NCBI RefSeq assembly: GCF_026011795.1
Contig: NZ_BRVS01000019.1
Location: 1-64,000 of the forward strand
DNA from: Arthrobacter mangrovi
GTDB taxonomy: Bacteria; Actinomycetota; Actinomycetes; Actinomycetales; Micrococcaceae
Direction of reading: 5' to 3'
DNA: 64,000 bases
Numbering within the stretch: the first letter of the stretch is position 1; every line of letters starts with the position of its first letter. Shown here piece after piece: positions 8,602-18,509 of this stretch. The notes below the pieces were generated by a model, which ran no database searches, was not told the origin of the DNA, and saw nothing but the letters and a program-made list of their open reading frames with translations. A program made the translations under genes and the position numbers.

Positions 8602-9966
8602 ATGGAACTTGGCTATTTGGCCGCAATTGTCGTCATTGTCCTCGTCGTCCTGGTGGGCATCATGCGTGCCTACCGCGTCGCCGGCCCGTCCGAAGCACTC
8701 ATCATCACCGGCCGCGGCGGGCAGGAGGACCAGAAGGTCGTCTCCGGCGGCCGCGTCATCGTCTATCCGTTCGTGCAGCGCGCCTACAGCATGTCGCTGG
8801 CCTCCCGGCAGATCCGGGTGGACATCGAAGGCATTTCCAAGAACGGCATCCAGCTGCAGCTCACCGGCGTTGCCCAGGTCAAGGTCGGCGGAGACGACAT
8901 CTCCATCCGGCGGGCCGCCCAGCGCTTCCTCAACCAGCAGGACCAGATCGACCACTACACCCAGGAAATCCTCGCCGGCTCGCTGCGCGCCGTCGTCGGC
9001 ACCCTCACCGTGGAACAGATCATCCAGGACCGCGCCTCCTTTGCCGCCTCCGTCTCGGAGGAGGCGGAACATTCGATGAACAACCAGGGACTGGTCATCG
9101 ACACTTTTCAGATCTCTTCGGTCGACGACCAGGGCGACTACATCACCAACATGGGCCGCCCGCAGGCCGCCGAAGTCGCCAAGCTGGCCGCCATCGCCGA
9201 GGCCCAGGCGACGCGTGAAGCCGCCGAGGCCCAGGCACTGGCGGACGAGAAGGTCGCGGTGGCCCAGCAGACGCTGGCGCTGAAGCAGGCCGAGATCAAG
9301 GAAGAGACGGACGCCCGCCTGGCCAGCGCCAACGCCGCCGGGCCGCTGGCCGAAGCCGCCCAGCAGCAGCGCATCCTCGAGCAGGAAGAGCTGGTCGCCG
9401 TCCGGCAGGCCGAGCTGAAGGCCAAGCAGCTGGACACCGAGGTCCGCCGTCCGGCCGACGCCGAGCGTTACCGCCAGGTCCAGATTGCCGAAGCCGCGAA
9501 GGCCGCAGCGTTCCTGGCCGCCGAGGCCGAGCTGGCGCGCCGCCGGGCGGACGCGCAGGCGGTCGAGCTCGAAGGCGCCGCGCAGGCCGCGGCCGTCCGC
9601 GCCCAGGGCGAGGCCGAGGCATCCGCCACCCTGGCGAAGGCCGAGGCCTACAAGCAGTTCAACGATGCGGCCGTACTCGACCGGATGCTGGCCACGCTGC
9701 CGGAGGTCGCCCGCGAGCTCGCGGCTCCGTACGGCCAGATCAAGGACCTGACGGTCATCTCGAACGATGGGGCGGGCAAGCTCAGCCAGAGCGTGACCAC
9801 CAACCTCGCCGAGACGCTCTCCATGCTCAAGTCGCTGACCGGCGTCGACCTGGCCGACCTCGCGCGGAACGTCGCCTCGGAGCACAAGGATGGCAGCCGG
9901 AGCGCCGCGTCCGAGAACCTCATCGAAGCTTCGGCCCTTTCCGCGAACGGGGAAACGCACCGCTGA
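8602..9966 (+). CDS. Flotillin-like SPFH domain protein
   Basis: 454 residues anchored by one N-terminal membrane segment (LAAIVVIVLVVLVGIM). An SPFH/Band 7 domain follows (YRVAGPSEALIITG to about residue 170), then a long coiled coil very rich in Ala, Glu and Gln (about residues 190-360), and a C-terminal segment like flotillin (AAVLDRMLATLPEVARELAAPYGQI). Flotillins scaffold ordered membrane microdomains and oligomerise through the coiled coil. There is no NfeD-like partner gene beside it; rlmH follows after 38 nt. The ribosome site AAGGAAAG is rather distant (12 nt) from ATG. Confidence 0.9.
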   Translation: MELGYLAAIVVIVLVVLVGIMRAYRVAGPSEALIITGRGGQEDQKVVSGGRVIVYPFVQRAYSMSLASRQIRVDIEGISKNGIQLQLTGVAQVKVGGDDISIRRAAQRFLNQQDQIDHYTQEILAGSLRAVVGTLTVEQIIQDRASFAASVSEEAEHSMNNQGLVIDTFQISSVDDQGDYITNMGRPQAAEVAKLAAIAEAQATREAAEAQALADEKVAVAQQTLALKQAEIKEETDARLASANAAGPLAEAAQQQRILEQEELVAVRQAELKAKQLDTEVRRPADAERYRQVQIAEAAKAAAFLAAEAELARRRADAQAVELEGAAQAAAVRAQGEAEASATLAKAEAYKQFNDAAVLDRMLATLPEVARELAAPYGQIKDLTVISNDGAGKLSQSVTTNLAETLSMLKSLTGVDLADLARNVASEHKDGSRSAASENLIEASALSANGETHR

Positions 9967-10004
9967 CCGGCGGACCGGGTCCGGCGTGCTGGGACAATGG
10001 GTCC

Positions 10005-10472
10005 ATGTCCCTGCGCATCCTGACCATTGGCCGCAAGCATGAGAGCTGGGTGGCCGAAGGTATCGACCGCTACGAGAAACGGCTGAAGAAGCCCTTCGAT
10101 GTCACGTGGCTGCCGATCCCCCACTCCGCCCGCGAGAATGACGCGGCGCGGAAGGAAGAGTCCGCCCAGCTCCTGGCCAAGCTCTCCGGCAAGAACGCCG
10201 GCGACTTTGTCATCCTCCTGGACGAGCGCGGCAGGAACATCGATTCCCCCGCGCTCGCCCGGACGCTCCAGGCCCCGCTGGACAGTGCGCGCAACGTCAC
10301 CCTGATCATCGGCGGGGCCTACGGCGTGGACGAGACCATCCACCGCCGCGCGGATTTCGTCTGGTCCCTCTCCAAGCTTGTCTTTCCGCACCAGCTGGTG
10401 CGGCTGATCCTCATCGAACAGCTGTACCGGGCTCAGGAAATTGCAAGCGGCCGTCCTTACCATCACGAATAG
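10005..10472 (+). CDS. rlmH: 23S rRNA (pseudouridine(1915)-N3)-methyltransferase
   Basis: SPOUT-family methyltransferase that modifies pseudouridine 1915 in helix 69 of 23S rRNA using S-adenosylmethionine. The 155 residues are family length. The SAM-binding trefoil motifs LLDERGR and IIGGAYGVDE are intact, as is the C-terminal SKLVFPHQLVRLILIEQLYRA segment. GACAAT lies 6 nt before ATG 10005, consistent with a leaderless start. Identification is secure. Confidence 0.96.
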   Translation: MSLRILTIGRKHESWVAEGIDRYEKRLKKPFDVTWLPIPHSARENDAARKEESAQLLAKLSGKNAGDFVILLDERGRNIDSPALARTLQAPLDSARNVTLIIGGAYGVDETIHRRADFVWSLSKLVFPHQLVRLILIEQLYRAQEIASGRPYHHE

Positions 10473-10555
10473 CCTCGGTTTCCGCGACGGCGGATTCCCC
10501 GCGGGATACAGCTAGACTTTTACGCGATGTAGAAATTGGCGCAGAGGAGGCGGCC

Positions 10556-11143
10556 ATGAACGGCAAGGCACCGCTGCGCCTGCTGCGTGCCGGCGGATTC
10601 AGCACCGCAGCCTTCTGCCTCTCTGCCGCCGCGCACGTGGCCGGCGGAGGCACCCTGCCGGCAGCCGCCGTCGTCGTTGCCCTCGGCGCGCTGACCCTGC
10701 TGCCGGTCATGGTGCTGGCCGGGCGGAAACTCGGCCCCACGACCACGGCCGGCGTCCTCGGTGCCAGCCAGCTGCTCCTGCACCGCGCCTTTACCGTCCT
10801 GAGTACGACGTCGACCTGCACCGAGGCGGGCGGGCACAGCCACGCGGGGGCGGGGTCGCTCGATTGCGTCGCCGCGGCCTCGCATGCGGCGGCCGACCAC
10901 GGTGCCGGCATGCTCGCCGCCCACGTGCTCGCCACGGCGTTTATCGGGCTGCTGCTGGCCCGAGGCGAAGAGGCGCTCTGGGCGCTCGCCGCCTGGCTGC
11001 GCCCCTTGGTCCGGCTGCCCTCCCTTGTTGCGCGGCCTGTGCCCGGCCGGCCGAGCCCGGCCGCGACGCCGCGGCTGCTGCGCACGCTGTGCCAGCTCGA
11101 GCTCCGTCCGCTGCGCGGGCCGCCCGTCCCGTCCTTTCAGTAA
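10556..11143 (+). CDS. Hypothetical multi-pass membrane protein next to ycnI-like gene
   Basis: 195 residues with about four or five hydrophobic segments separated by a His-containing stretch (GGHSHAG). No known domain was recognised. It has a good GAGGAGG ribosome site 5 nt before ATG and lies 103 bp upstream of the YcnI-like gene in the same direction. Small membrane proteins commonly accompany YcnI and copper chaperone genes in actinobacteria, so a copper-related envelope role is possible but unproven. The C-terminal 40 residues are Pro/Arg-rich and cytoplasmic-looking. Confidence 0.65.
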   Translation: MNGKAPLRLLRAGGFSTAAFCLSAAAHVAGGGTLPAAAVVVALGALTLLPVMVLAGRKLGPTTTAGVLGASQLLLHRAFTVLSTTSTCTEAGGHSHAGAGSLDCVAAASHAAADHGAGMLAAHVLATAFIGLLLARGEEALWALAAWLRPLVRLPSLVARPVPGRPSPAATPRLLRTLCQLELRPLRGPPVPSFQ

Positions 11144-11246
11144 GCATTACCGCCCGTTCGGGCACCATCACCTGCGCCGCTTTGGCGCACCCTGCGCCGC
11201 TTCGGCCCGCCCCGGGCTGCCTCGGCGCACCCTGAAAGGACTTGCC

Positions 11247-11987
11247 ATGAAAACCACCCGCTTCGCTATCCGTACCTCCCTCGCCGCTGCCGCCACGATC
11301 GGCCTGGCCGGCCTCGGCGCAGGCGCAGCCTCCGCCCACGTCCACGTCAATCCGGACAGCACCGCCGCGGGATCCAGCTCCGTGCTCGGCTTCGACTTCG
11401 CCCACGGCTGCGAGGGGTCCCCCACCACCAAGATCGCCATCACCCTGCCGGACCAGTTGGATGACGCAACACCGACCGCCCACCCCGGCTGGAGCGTGGA
11501 GAAGGTAACCGAGAAGCTGGACGCACCCAAGAAGGTCGAGGGCGGCGCCTCCATCACCGAACGCGTCAGCCAGATTGTGTATACGGCCAAGGAGCCGCTT
11601 GCGGACGGCGTGCGGGACGTGCTCTCGCTGAAGGTCCAGCTGCCCGAGGCGGAGGGCGAGACGCTGGTCTTCCCCGTGCTGCAGACCTGCGAAAAGGGCT
11701 CCACCGACTGGGCCCAGGTGGCCGAAGAGGGACAGGACGGCCACGACCTCGAATCCCCGGCGCCGACCCTGACCGTCACCGCCGCGCAGCCCGAAGAACA
11801 CGGCCACGCCGCGGCGGAGCCCGCCGCCCAGGAAGGCGTTGGTACCGGCACCGAGGCGGCAGCGTCCACCAGCCCGGCGGGCGGCGGCGGCGCCGGCGCC
11901 GCGGGCTGGGTCGGGCTCGGCGCCGGCCTGCTGGGACTTGCCGCCGGCGGCACAGCGCTGGCACGGACCCGCGGGCTGAAGAAATAA
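11247..11987 (+). CDS. YcnI family (DUF1775) copper-binding envelope protein
   Basis: 246 residues. An N-terminal signal peptide ends in GAASA, leaving a mature N-terminus HVHVNPDS; the first histidine of the mature protein is the copper ligand described for YcnI. The DUF1775 domain (residues ~32-170) contains the conserved FxxxHGCEGSPTTKI and HPGWSV segments. An Ala/Gly-rich linker and a C-terminal membrane anchor (AAGWVGLGAGLLGLAAGGTAL) with a basic tail follow. The ribosome site GAAAGGA is well placed. The 100 bp upstream has repeated GCGCCGCTT(T/C)GGC blocks that could fold, perhaps attenuating expression. Confidence 0.9.
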   Translation: MKTTRFAIRTSLAAAATIGLAGLGAGAASAHVHVNPDSTAAGSSSVLGFDFAHGCEGSPTTKIAITLPDQLDDATPTAHPGWSVEKVTEKLDAPKKVEGGASITERVSQIVYTAKEPLADGVRDVLSLKVQLPEAEGETLVFPVLQTCEKGSTDWAQVAEEGQDGHDLESPAPTLTVTAAQPEEHGHAAAEPAAQEGVGTGTEAAASTSPAGGGGAGAAGWVGLGAGLLGLAAGGTALARTRGLKK

Positions 11988-12056
11988 TCCTCTCTTTCGG
12001 CGCGTCCCGGGTCCGCGTCCGTTGACTCGGGCCCGGGGCGCGGTAAGGGTGGAGGC

Positions 12057-12722
12057 ATGGTGAAACGAGTTATTGCGCAGGCGTCAGCCGCGGTATCGGT
12101 AGTCGGTCTGGCCCTGCTGCTCGGCGGCTGCGGCCAGCCTCAGGAAACCCCGGCCGAGACCGCGCCGGCATCGTCGCCTGCCTCCGCTCCTGCGGGGTCC
12201 GCCTCGTCCTCCGCGCCGGCCACAGAATCCGGCCCCGGCACGACTGCCGCCACGCCGGAAACCACCGCGGCTGCTCCGGAGACCACCTCGGCGGCGAAAA
12301 CCGGCGAGTGCAAGGCCGGCCAGCTGGCGGCGGAAATCCGCACGGAGCCGGGCGGCGGCGCGGCGGGCAGCGTCTACCGAAGCCTCGTCGTCACCAACAC
12401 CGGCTCGGCCGACTGCACGGTCCGCGGCTATCCCGGCGTTTCCTATGTGGGGGCCGCGGACCAGCAGATCGGCGCACCCGCGGACCGCGATCCGGCGGCC
12501 AAGCCGGTGACCGTGCCGCTGGCTCCAGGCGATTCTGCCGTGGCCCAATTGCAGCAGACCAACGCGGACAACTACGGCCCCGAATGCGACCGGACGGATG
12601 TCTCGGCGGTGCGCGTCTACCCGCCCAACGACACGGCCTGGCTGGAGGCCGCGCAGCAGACGGTCGGCTGCGCCAATGACGAGATCGTGCTGATGACCGT
12701 GGGAACCTTCCAGCCGGCCTGA
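12057..12722 (+). CDS. DUF4232 lipoprotein
   Basis: 221 residues with a lipoprotein signal peptide (lipobox LLGGC, cysteine about residue 24). A Thr/Ala/Ser/Pro-rich linker of about 55 residues follows, then a DUF4232 domain with its paired cysteines (GECKAGQLAAEI, SADCTVRGYPGVSYV, PECDRTDVSAVRVYPP, TVGCAN). DUF4232 proteins are secreted or cell-wall-associated in mycobacteria, streptomycetes and arthrobacters; function is unknown. It is a single gene between the YcnI-like gene and lhr. Confidence 0.85.
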   Translation: MVKRVIAQASAAVSVVGLALLLGGCGQPQETPAETAPASSPASAPAGSASSSAPATESGPGTTAATPETTAAAPETTSAAKTGECKAGQLAAEIRTEPGGGAAGSVYRSLVVTNTGSADCTVRGYPGVSYVGAADQQIGAPADRDPAAKPVTVPLAPGDSAVAQLQQTNADNYGPECDRTDVSAVRVYPPNDTAWLEAAQQTVGCANDEIVLMTVGTFQPA

Positions 12723-12810
12723 CCCGCCATGGAGCGCGGCCCCGCTTCTCCCGCTGTCGGCGGCCGGGAGAATCCGAATACTGTCGGTCGCCGGGCGTAG
12801 GCTGGGCACG

Positions 12811-15800
12811 ATGGGACAGCAGCCAGCCGCCGCAACGGTCCTGGACCGTTTCACGCCGGCCACCCGCGAGTGGTTCGCCGGCGCATTTCGTGCGCCCACG
12901 GACGCCCAGGCCGGCGCTTGGCAGGCCGTCTCCGCGGGTTCGCATGCCCTGGTCGTGGCGCCCACCGGCTCGGGAAAGACACTGGCCGCGTTCCTCTGGG
13001 CGCTGGACACGTTCATCGCGAAGGCGGAGGTTCCGCCGGAACTGCCGCTGGGGGACCTCAAGCCCGCCCGGAAGAAGCCGTCCCGGAACACCGGGACCCG
13101 GGTGCTGTACATCTCGCCGCTGAAAGCCCTCGGCGTGGACGTCGAACGGAACCTGCGTGCCCCGCTCATCGGCATCACGCAAACCGCCAAGCGCCTCGGC
13201 CTGCCCGCTCCGGACATCACCGTCGGCGTCCGCTCCGGGGACACGCCGGCCAACGAACGGCGCCGGCTGCTGACCCATCCGCCCGACATCCTGATTACGA
13301 CGCCGGAATCCCTGTTCCTGATGCTGACCTCCAAGGCACGGGAGACTTTGGCCGCGGTGGACACCATCATCATCGACGAGGTCCACGCCGTCGCCGGCAC
13401 CAAGCGCGGCGCCCACCTCGCGGTGTCCCTCGAGCGGCTGGACGCAATGCTGCCCGCCCGCGCGCAGCGGATCGGGCTGTCCGCCACCGTCGAACCCCTG
13501 GACACCGTCGCCCGGTTCCTCGGCGGCAGCGCACCGGTGGAAATTGTCGCGCCTCCGGCTAACAAGTCCTGGGACCTGACCGTCACCGTTCCGGTCGAGG
13601 ACATGACGGCCCTGGCCGCACCGACCCAGGAAGAGCTCGGGCCGGGCGCCCAGCCGGCGTCGATCTGGCCGCACGTCGAAGAGAAGATCGTGGACCTGAT
13701 CGCCGCCAACCGGTCGACGATTGTCTTCGCCAACTCCCGCCGGCTGGCCGAGCGGCTCACGGCACGGTTCAACGAAATCTGGGCCGAGCGGCTGGCTCCC
13801 TCCGTCTGGGATGAGCCGGCGCCGCCCTCCCCGAACGGGCAGGAGGCCGGGGCCGCCCCGGTCCCTGCCCCGGCCAAGCCGCCGGCGCAGATCATGGCGC
13901 AGGCCGGTTCGACGTCAGGCGCCGAGGCGGTGCTGGCGCGGGCGCACCACGGCTCGGTCAGCAAGGACCAGCGCGCCCAGATCGAGGATGACCTGAAGAC
14001 CGGGCGGCTGCGCTGCGTGGTGGCCACGTCCAGCCTGGAGCTCGGCATCGACATGGGCGCCGTGGACCTGGTGGTGCAGGTGGAGTCCCCGCAGTCGGTG
14101 GCCAGCGGCCTCCAGCGCGTGGGCCGCGCGGGGCACCAGGTCGGCGAGACCTCGCAGGGCGTGCTCTTCCCGAAGCACCGCCAGGACTTGGTCAACACCA
14201 CGGTCACGGTGGAGCGGATGCTCGCGGGCAGGATCGAGCCGCTCTTCATTCCCGCGAACCCGCTGGATATCCTGGCGCAGCAAACCGTGGCCGCCACCGC
14301 GCTGGGAAGCATCGACGTGGAGGAATGGTTCGACGTCGTTCGCCGCTCCGCGCCCTTCGCCACCCTGCCGCGCTCCGCCTATGAGGCCACCCTGGACCTG
14401 CTCGCCGGCCGCTACCCCAGCGACGAGTTCGCCGAGCTGCGCCCGCGGATCGTCTGGGACCGCGTCGCCGGCACCATCGCCGGCCGTCCGGGGGCGCAGC
14501 GGCTGGCCGTGACCTCCGGCGGCACGATCCCGGACCGCGGGCTCTTCGGCGTCTACCTCGTCGGTTCGGAGGACCCGGGGACGGTCGGGACCTCCAAGAG
14601 CAGGGGCGGCCGCCGGGTCGGCGAGCTCGACGAAGAGATGGTCTATGAGTCCCGGGTCGGCGACGTCTTCGCGCTCGGCGCCACCAGCTGGAAGATCGAG
14701 GACATCACGCACGACCGGGTGCTGGTCTCCCCCGCGTTCGGCCAGCCCGGCAAGCTGCCGTTCTGGAAGGGCGACTCCCTCGGCCGTCCGGTGGAGCTCG
14801 GCCGGGCCCTCGGCGCTTTCGTCCGGGAGGTGACCGCCGCGGCGCCGGAAACCGCGCTCGAGCGGCTGCGGGCCAGCGGCCTTGATGACTGGGCCGCGGA
14901 CAACCTGACCGCCTACCTGGCGGAGCAGCGCCAGGCCACGGACGTCATCCCGAGCGACCGAACGCTGGTGGTGGAGCGCTTCCACGACGAGCTGGGCGAC
15001 TGGCGGGTGGTGCTGCACAGCCCGTTCGGCCTGCCGGTCCACGCGCCGTGGGCCCTGGCCGTGGGCGCCCGGCTCCACCAGCGCTACGGGATGGACGGCT
15101 CCGCCATGGCCGCGGATGACGGGATCGTGCTCCGCGTGCCGATGATGGAGGATGAGCCGCCGGGCGCCGACCTGTTCCTCTTCGACCCGGAGGAGCTGGA
15201 CGCGATCGTGACGGCCGAGGTCGGCGGCTCGGCGCTGTTCGCCTCGCGCTTCCGCGAATGCGCCGCCCGCGCCCTGCTGCTGCCGCGGCAGAATCCGGCC
15301 AAGCGCACCCCGCTGTGGCAGCAGCGCCAGCGGTCGGCCCAGCTGCTGGACGTCGCCCGGAAGTACCCGACCTTCCCAATCGTGCTGGAAACCGTGCGCG
15401 AGTGCCTGCAGGATGTCTACGACCTGCCGGCGCTGAAGGACCTGGCCGCGGCAATCGGTCGGCGGGAACTGCGGATCGTGGAGACCGCCACGCCGCAGCC
15501 CTCGCCGTTCGCCCGCTCGCTGCTCTACGGCTACGTGGCCTCTTTCCTCTACGAGGGGGATTCGCCGCTGGCCGAGCGCCGCGCCGCCGCGCTCTCCCTG
15601 GACCCGACCCTGCTGAACGACCTGCTGGGCCGCGCGGAACTGCGGGAACTGCTGGACGCCGGCATCATCGCCCGGACGGAACGGGAGCTGCAGCGGCTCA
15701 CGGAGGACCGCAAGGTGCGCGGTGCGGAAGGCATCGCGGACCTCCTGCGGCTGCTGGGACCGCTAACGACGGCGGAGGTCGCCGAGCGCGTCCGGCCTCC

Positions 15801-17682
15801 GGAGGCTGAGGTGCCGCAAGGCGACGGGCCCGGTGGACCGGAGCTGGAGGGCGCCGGGCCGGGAGACATCGGACCGGAGGGCGCCGCGGCCGGCGCGGCC
15901 CATGCCGCCCCTGCCGACGTGGAACCGCTGCTGGCGGAACTCGCGCAGGCCAACCGCGCGCTCAAAGTGGGCATCGCCGGGGTCGAGCGGTGGGCCGCCA
16001 TCGAGGATGCGGCCCGGCTGCGCGACGCCATCGGCGTCCCGCTGCCCATGGGTGTGCCCCTGGCCTTCATCGAACCGGTCGCGGATCCGCTCGGCGACCT
16101 GGTGGGCAGGTACGCGCGCACGCACGGCCCGTTCACCGCGCCGGAATGCGCCGCGCGGCTCGGGCTGGGCGTGGCCGTGGTGGACACCGCGCTGCGCCGG
16201 CTCCTCAAGGACGGCCGGGTGGCGGACGGAGAGTTCCGGCCGCCGGACAGCGAGCGCCCGCCGCAGCCGGGCCTGACCGAATGGTGCGACGTGGAAGTGC
16301 TGCGCCGGATCCGCCGGCGTTCGCTGGCCGCGCTGCGCCAGGAAGTGGAGCCGGTGGAACCGGCCACCTACGGGCGGTTCCTGCCGGTGTGGCAGAACGT
16401 CGGCTCCGGCCTGCGCGGGCTGGACGGAATCGCCACGGTGGTGGACCAGCTCTCCGGGGTGCCGATCCCTGCCTCGGCCTGGGAGCCGCTGGTCCTCGGC
16501 TCCCGCGTGGCGAACTACGCGCCGGCGATGCTGGACGAGCTCATGGCCACCGGAGAGGTGCTCTGGTCCGGCGCCGGCTCGCTCCCCGGCAATGACGGCT
16601 GGATCAGCCTGCAGCTGGCCGAGAACGCCCCGCTGACGCTGAACCCGCAGCCGGACTTCGAGCCGAGCGTGCTGCAGTACGAGCTGCTGAACGTGCTCTC
16701 GGCCCAGGGGCAGTACGGCGGCGGGGCGTTCTTCTTCCGCCAGCTCGCGGACGCCCTCGCCGCGGCCGGCACCCAGGCCCCGGATACCGACGTCGTGACC
16801 GCCCTCTGGGAGCTGGTCTGGGCCGGACGGATCACCAATGACACCTTCGCACCGGTGCGGGCGCTGCTCGCCGGCGGGAGCACGGCGCACCGGCAGCGGC
16901 CGTCCGCGCCGCGGGCACGCTCCGCCCGGCTGGGACGGATCGGGCGGATGCACGCACTCGGCGGGTCCGGGCCGCGGCCGGGCCAGCCGGGCGGCCAGGC
17001 GCCCCGGGGTGCGCCCCCGCTGGCCGGCGGGCGCTGGTCGCTCCTGCCCTCCCCGGAACCGGATACGACGGTCCACGCCCACGCGACCGCCGAGCTCCTG
17101 CTGGACCGCTACGGCGTGGTAACCCGCGGGTCGGTAGCCAGCGAGGGGGTCCCGGGCGGCTTCGGGCTGCTGTACAAGGTGCTGGCGAGGCTGGAAGAGA
17201 CCGGGCGCTGCCGCCGGGGCTACTTCATCGAGCACCTCGGCGCCGCGCAGTTCGCGGTCCCGGCGACGGTGGACCGGCTGCGGTCCTTCAACCGGGACGC
17301 GCAGCTGGACGAACAGCCGCGGGCCGCCGTCGCGCTGGCCGCCACGGACCCGGCGAACCCCTACGGTGCCGCGCTGCCCTGGCCGGCGCAGGACGGCGGG
17401 CACCGGCCCGGCCGCAAGGCGGGCGCCCTGGTGGTGCTCGTCGACGGCGAACTGGTGCTCTACGTGGAGCGCGGCGGCAAGACGCTGCTGACCTTCACCG
17501 AGGATCCGGAGGATCTCTCGCTCTGCGCCGCGGCGCTGGTGGCGGTGATCCGCCGCGGGGCGGCGGACAAGATGGCCGTGGAGAAGGTCAACGGCGTCCC
17601 GGTGCTGGACACCGAGGTGGCGCGGGCGTTGACCGGCGCCGGTTTCTACACCACGCCGCGGGGACTGAGGTTCCGTGCCTGA
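12811..17682 (+). CDS. lhr: Long-form Lhr DNA repair helicase
   Basis: A 1623-residue superfamily 2 helicase. The Walker A motif APTGSGKT is at residues 50-57, the DEVH box at 189-192, and the helicase motif VI region QRVGRAGH at about 434. The Lhr winged helix and core domains follow, then the long C-terminal region found only in the bacterial long form. Flexible Gly/Pro/Ala-rich linkers occur around residues 1005-1035 and 1365-1415. Lhr translocates 3' to 5' on single-stranded DNA and unwinds RNA:DNA hybrids; in mycobacteria it is DNA-damage-induced. TAGGCT lies 7 nt before ATG. The stop overlaps the nei2-like start by 8 nt, so the two are translationally coupled. Confidence 0.95.
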   Translation: MGQQPAAATVLDRFTPATREWFAGAFRAPTDAQAGAWQAVSAGSHALVVAPTGSGKTLAAFLWALDTFIAKAEVPPELPLGDLKPARKKPSRNTGTRVLYISPLKALGVDVERNLRAPLIGITQTAKRLGLPAPDITVGVRSGDTPANERRRLLTHPPDILITTPESLFLMLTSKARETLAAVDTIIIDEVHAVAGTKRGAHLAVSLERLDAMLPARAQRIGLSATVEPLDTVARFLGGSAPVEIVAPPANKSWDLTVTVPVEDMTALAAPTQEELGPGAQPASIWPHVEEKIVDLIAANRSTIVFANSRRLAERLTARFNEIWAERLAPSVWDEPAPPSPNGQEAGAAPVPAPAKPPAQIMAQAGSTSGAEAVLARAHHGSVSKDQRAQIEDDLKTGRLRCVVATSSLELGIDMGAVDLVVQVESPQSVASGLQRVGRAGHQVGETSQGVLFPKHRQDLVNTTVTVERMLAGRIEPLFIPANPLDILAQQTVAATALGSIDVEEWFDVVRRSAPFATLPRSAYEATLDLLAGRYPSDEFAELRPRIVWDRVAGTIAGRPGAQRLAVTSGGTIPDRGLFGVYLVGSEDPGTVGTSKSRGGRRVGELDEEMVYESRVGDVFALGATSWKIEDITHDRVLVSPAFGQPGKLPFWKGDSLGRPVELGRALGAFVREVTAAAPETALERLRASGLDDWAADNLTAYLAEQRQATDVIPSDRTLVVERFHDELGDWRVVLHSPFGLPVHAPWALAVGARLHQRYGMDGSAMAADDGIVLRVPMMEDEPPGADLFLFDPEELDAIVTAEVGGSALFASRFRECAARALLLPRQNPAKRTPLWQQRQRSAQLLDVARKYPTFPIVLETVRECLQDVYDLPALKDLAAAIGRRELRIVETATPQPSPFARSLLYGYVASFLYEGDSPLAERRAAALSLDPTLLNDLLGRAELRELLDAGIIARTERELQRLTEDRKVRGAEGIADLLRLLGPLTTAEVAERVRPPEAEVPQGDGPGGPELEGAGPGDIGPEGAAAGAAHAAPADVEPLLAELAQANRALKVGIAGVERWAAIEDAARLRDAIGVPLPMGVPLAFIEPVADPLGDLVGRYARTHGPFTAPECAARLGLGVAVVDTALRRLLKDGRVADGEFRPPDSERPPQPGLTEWCDVEVLRRIRRRSLAALRQEVEPVEPATYGRFLPVWQNVGSGLRGLDGIATVVDQLSGVPIPASAWEPLVLGSRVANYAPAMLDELMATGEVLWSGAGSLPGNDGWISLQLAENAPLTLNPQPDFEPSVLQYELLNVLSAQGQYGGGAFFFRQLADALAAAGTQAPDTDVVTALWELVWAGRITNDTFAPVRALLAGGSTAHRQRPSAPRARSARLGRIGRMHALGGSGPRPGQPGGQAPRGAPPLAGGRWSLLPSPEPDTTVHAHATAELLLDRYGVVTRGSVASEGVPGGFGLLYKVLARLEETGRCRRGYFIEHLGAAQFAVPATVDRLRSFNRDAQLDEQPRAAVALAATDPANPYGAALPWPAQDGGHRPGRKAGALVVLVDGELVLYVERGGKTLLTFTEDPEDLSLCAAALVAVIRRGAADKMAVEKVNGVPVLDTEVARALTGAGFYTTPRGLRFRA

Positions 17683-18481
17683 AGGGGACACCGTCTGGCG
17701 AACGGCGCGGGTCCTGCACCGTGCACTCGCCGGACAGGAGCTGACGGCGTCGGACTTCCGCGTGCCGCGTTATGCCACGGCGGACCTGGCGGGCAACACG
17801 GTGGACGAGGCGGTCTCGCGCGGCAAGCACCTGCTCATCCGCACCAGCGGGCCGGCCGGCGCCCTGAGCATCCACTCGCACCTGAAGATGGAGGGCAGCT
17901 GGCGGATCTACGCGCCGGACCAGCGCTGGAACAAGCCGGCCTTCCAGGCACGGATCGTGCTGCGGACGGCGCAGGCCACCGCCGTCGGCTTCCTGCTCGG
18001 GATCCTGGACCTGCTGCCCACGGCGGAGGAAGGCAGCGCCGTCGGATATCTGGGCCCGGACCTGCTGGGCCCGGATTGGGACGCTGGGGAGGCGCTCCGC
18101 CGGCTGGTGGCCCAGCCGGACCGCGCCGTCGGCCTTGCACTGCTGGACCAGCGGAATCTGGCCGGGATCGGCAATGTCTACCGGGCGGAGCTGTGCTTCC
18201 TGGCCCGGGTCCACCCGCTGGCCCCGGTCGGCCGGGTGGAGGAACTGCCCCGGATCGTGCAGCTGGCCAAGACCCTGCTCGAAGCGAACAAGGACCGCAG
18301 CCGCCGCAACACCGTCGGGGGGCCGGGCGGACGGAACGCCAGCCCGGTCTGGGTCTACGGGCGGGCCGGAAAACCCTGCCTGCGCTGCGGAACGCCCGTA
18401 GTCCACACCTTGCTCGGCGATACCGAGCTCACCGAGCGCGACCTGTACTTCTGTCCGCGCTGCCAGCCCGAGACCATATGA
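17675..18481 (+). CDS. Endonuclease VIII-type DNA glycosylase (Nei2-like)
   Basis: 268 residues of the Fpg/Nei family. The protein begins MPEGDTVWRT, with the catalytic proline and glutamate of the family directly after the initiator, and a conserved lysine in GKHLLIRT. The helix-two-turn-helix motif is LLDQRNLAGIGNVYRAE, and the C-terminal zinc finger is CLRC...CPRC. The start is GTG 17675, inside the last codons of lhr. The lhr-nei pairing is also found in mycobacteria and suggests a joint base-excision and unwinding repair unit. MPEGDTVWRT is typical of the Nei2 subgroup rather than Fpg (MPELPE). Confidence 0.93.
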   Translation: MPEGDTVWRTARVLHRALAGQELTASDFRVPRYATADLAGNTVDEAVSRGKHLLIRTSGPAGALSIHSHLKMEGSWRIYAPDQRWNKPAFQARIVLRTAQATAVGFLLGILDLLPTAEEGSAVGYLGPDLLGPDWDAGEALRRLVAQPDRAVGLALLDQRNLAGIGNVYRAELCFLARVHPLAPVGRVEELPRIVQLAKTLLEANKDRSRRNTVGGPGGRNASPVWVYGRAGKPCLRCGTPVVHTLLGDTELTERDLYFCPRCQPETI

Positions 18482-18509
18482 TGAGCAGCAGAAACGTACG
18501 AGGGGGACA

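Noticed and set aside
12084-14363. Long minus-strand open frame opposite the DUF4232 and lhr genes
   Set aside because: It is antisense to two well-supported genes and shows no domain; Ser/Arg-rich shadow translation.
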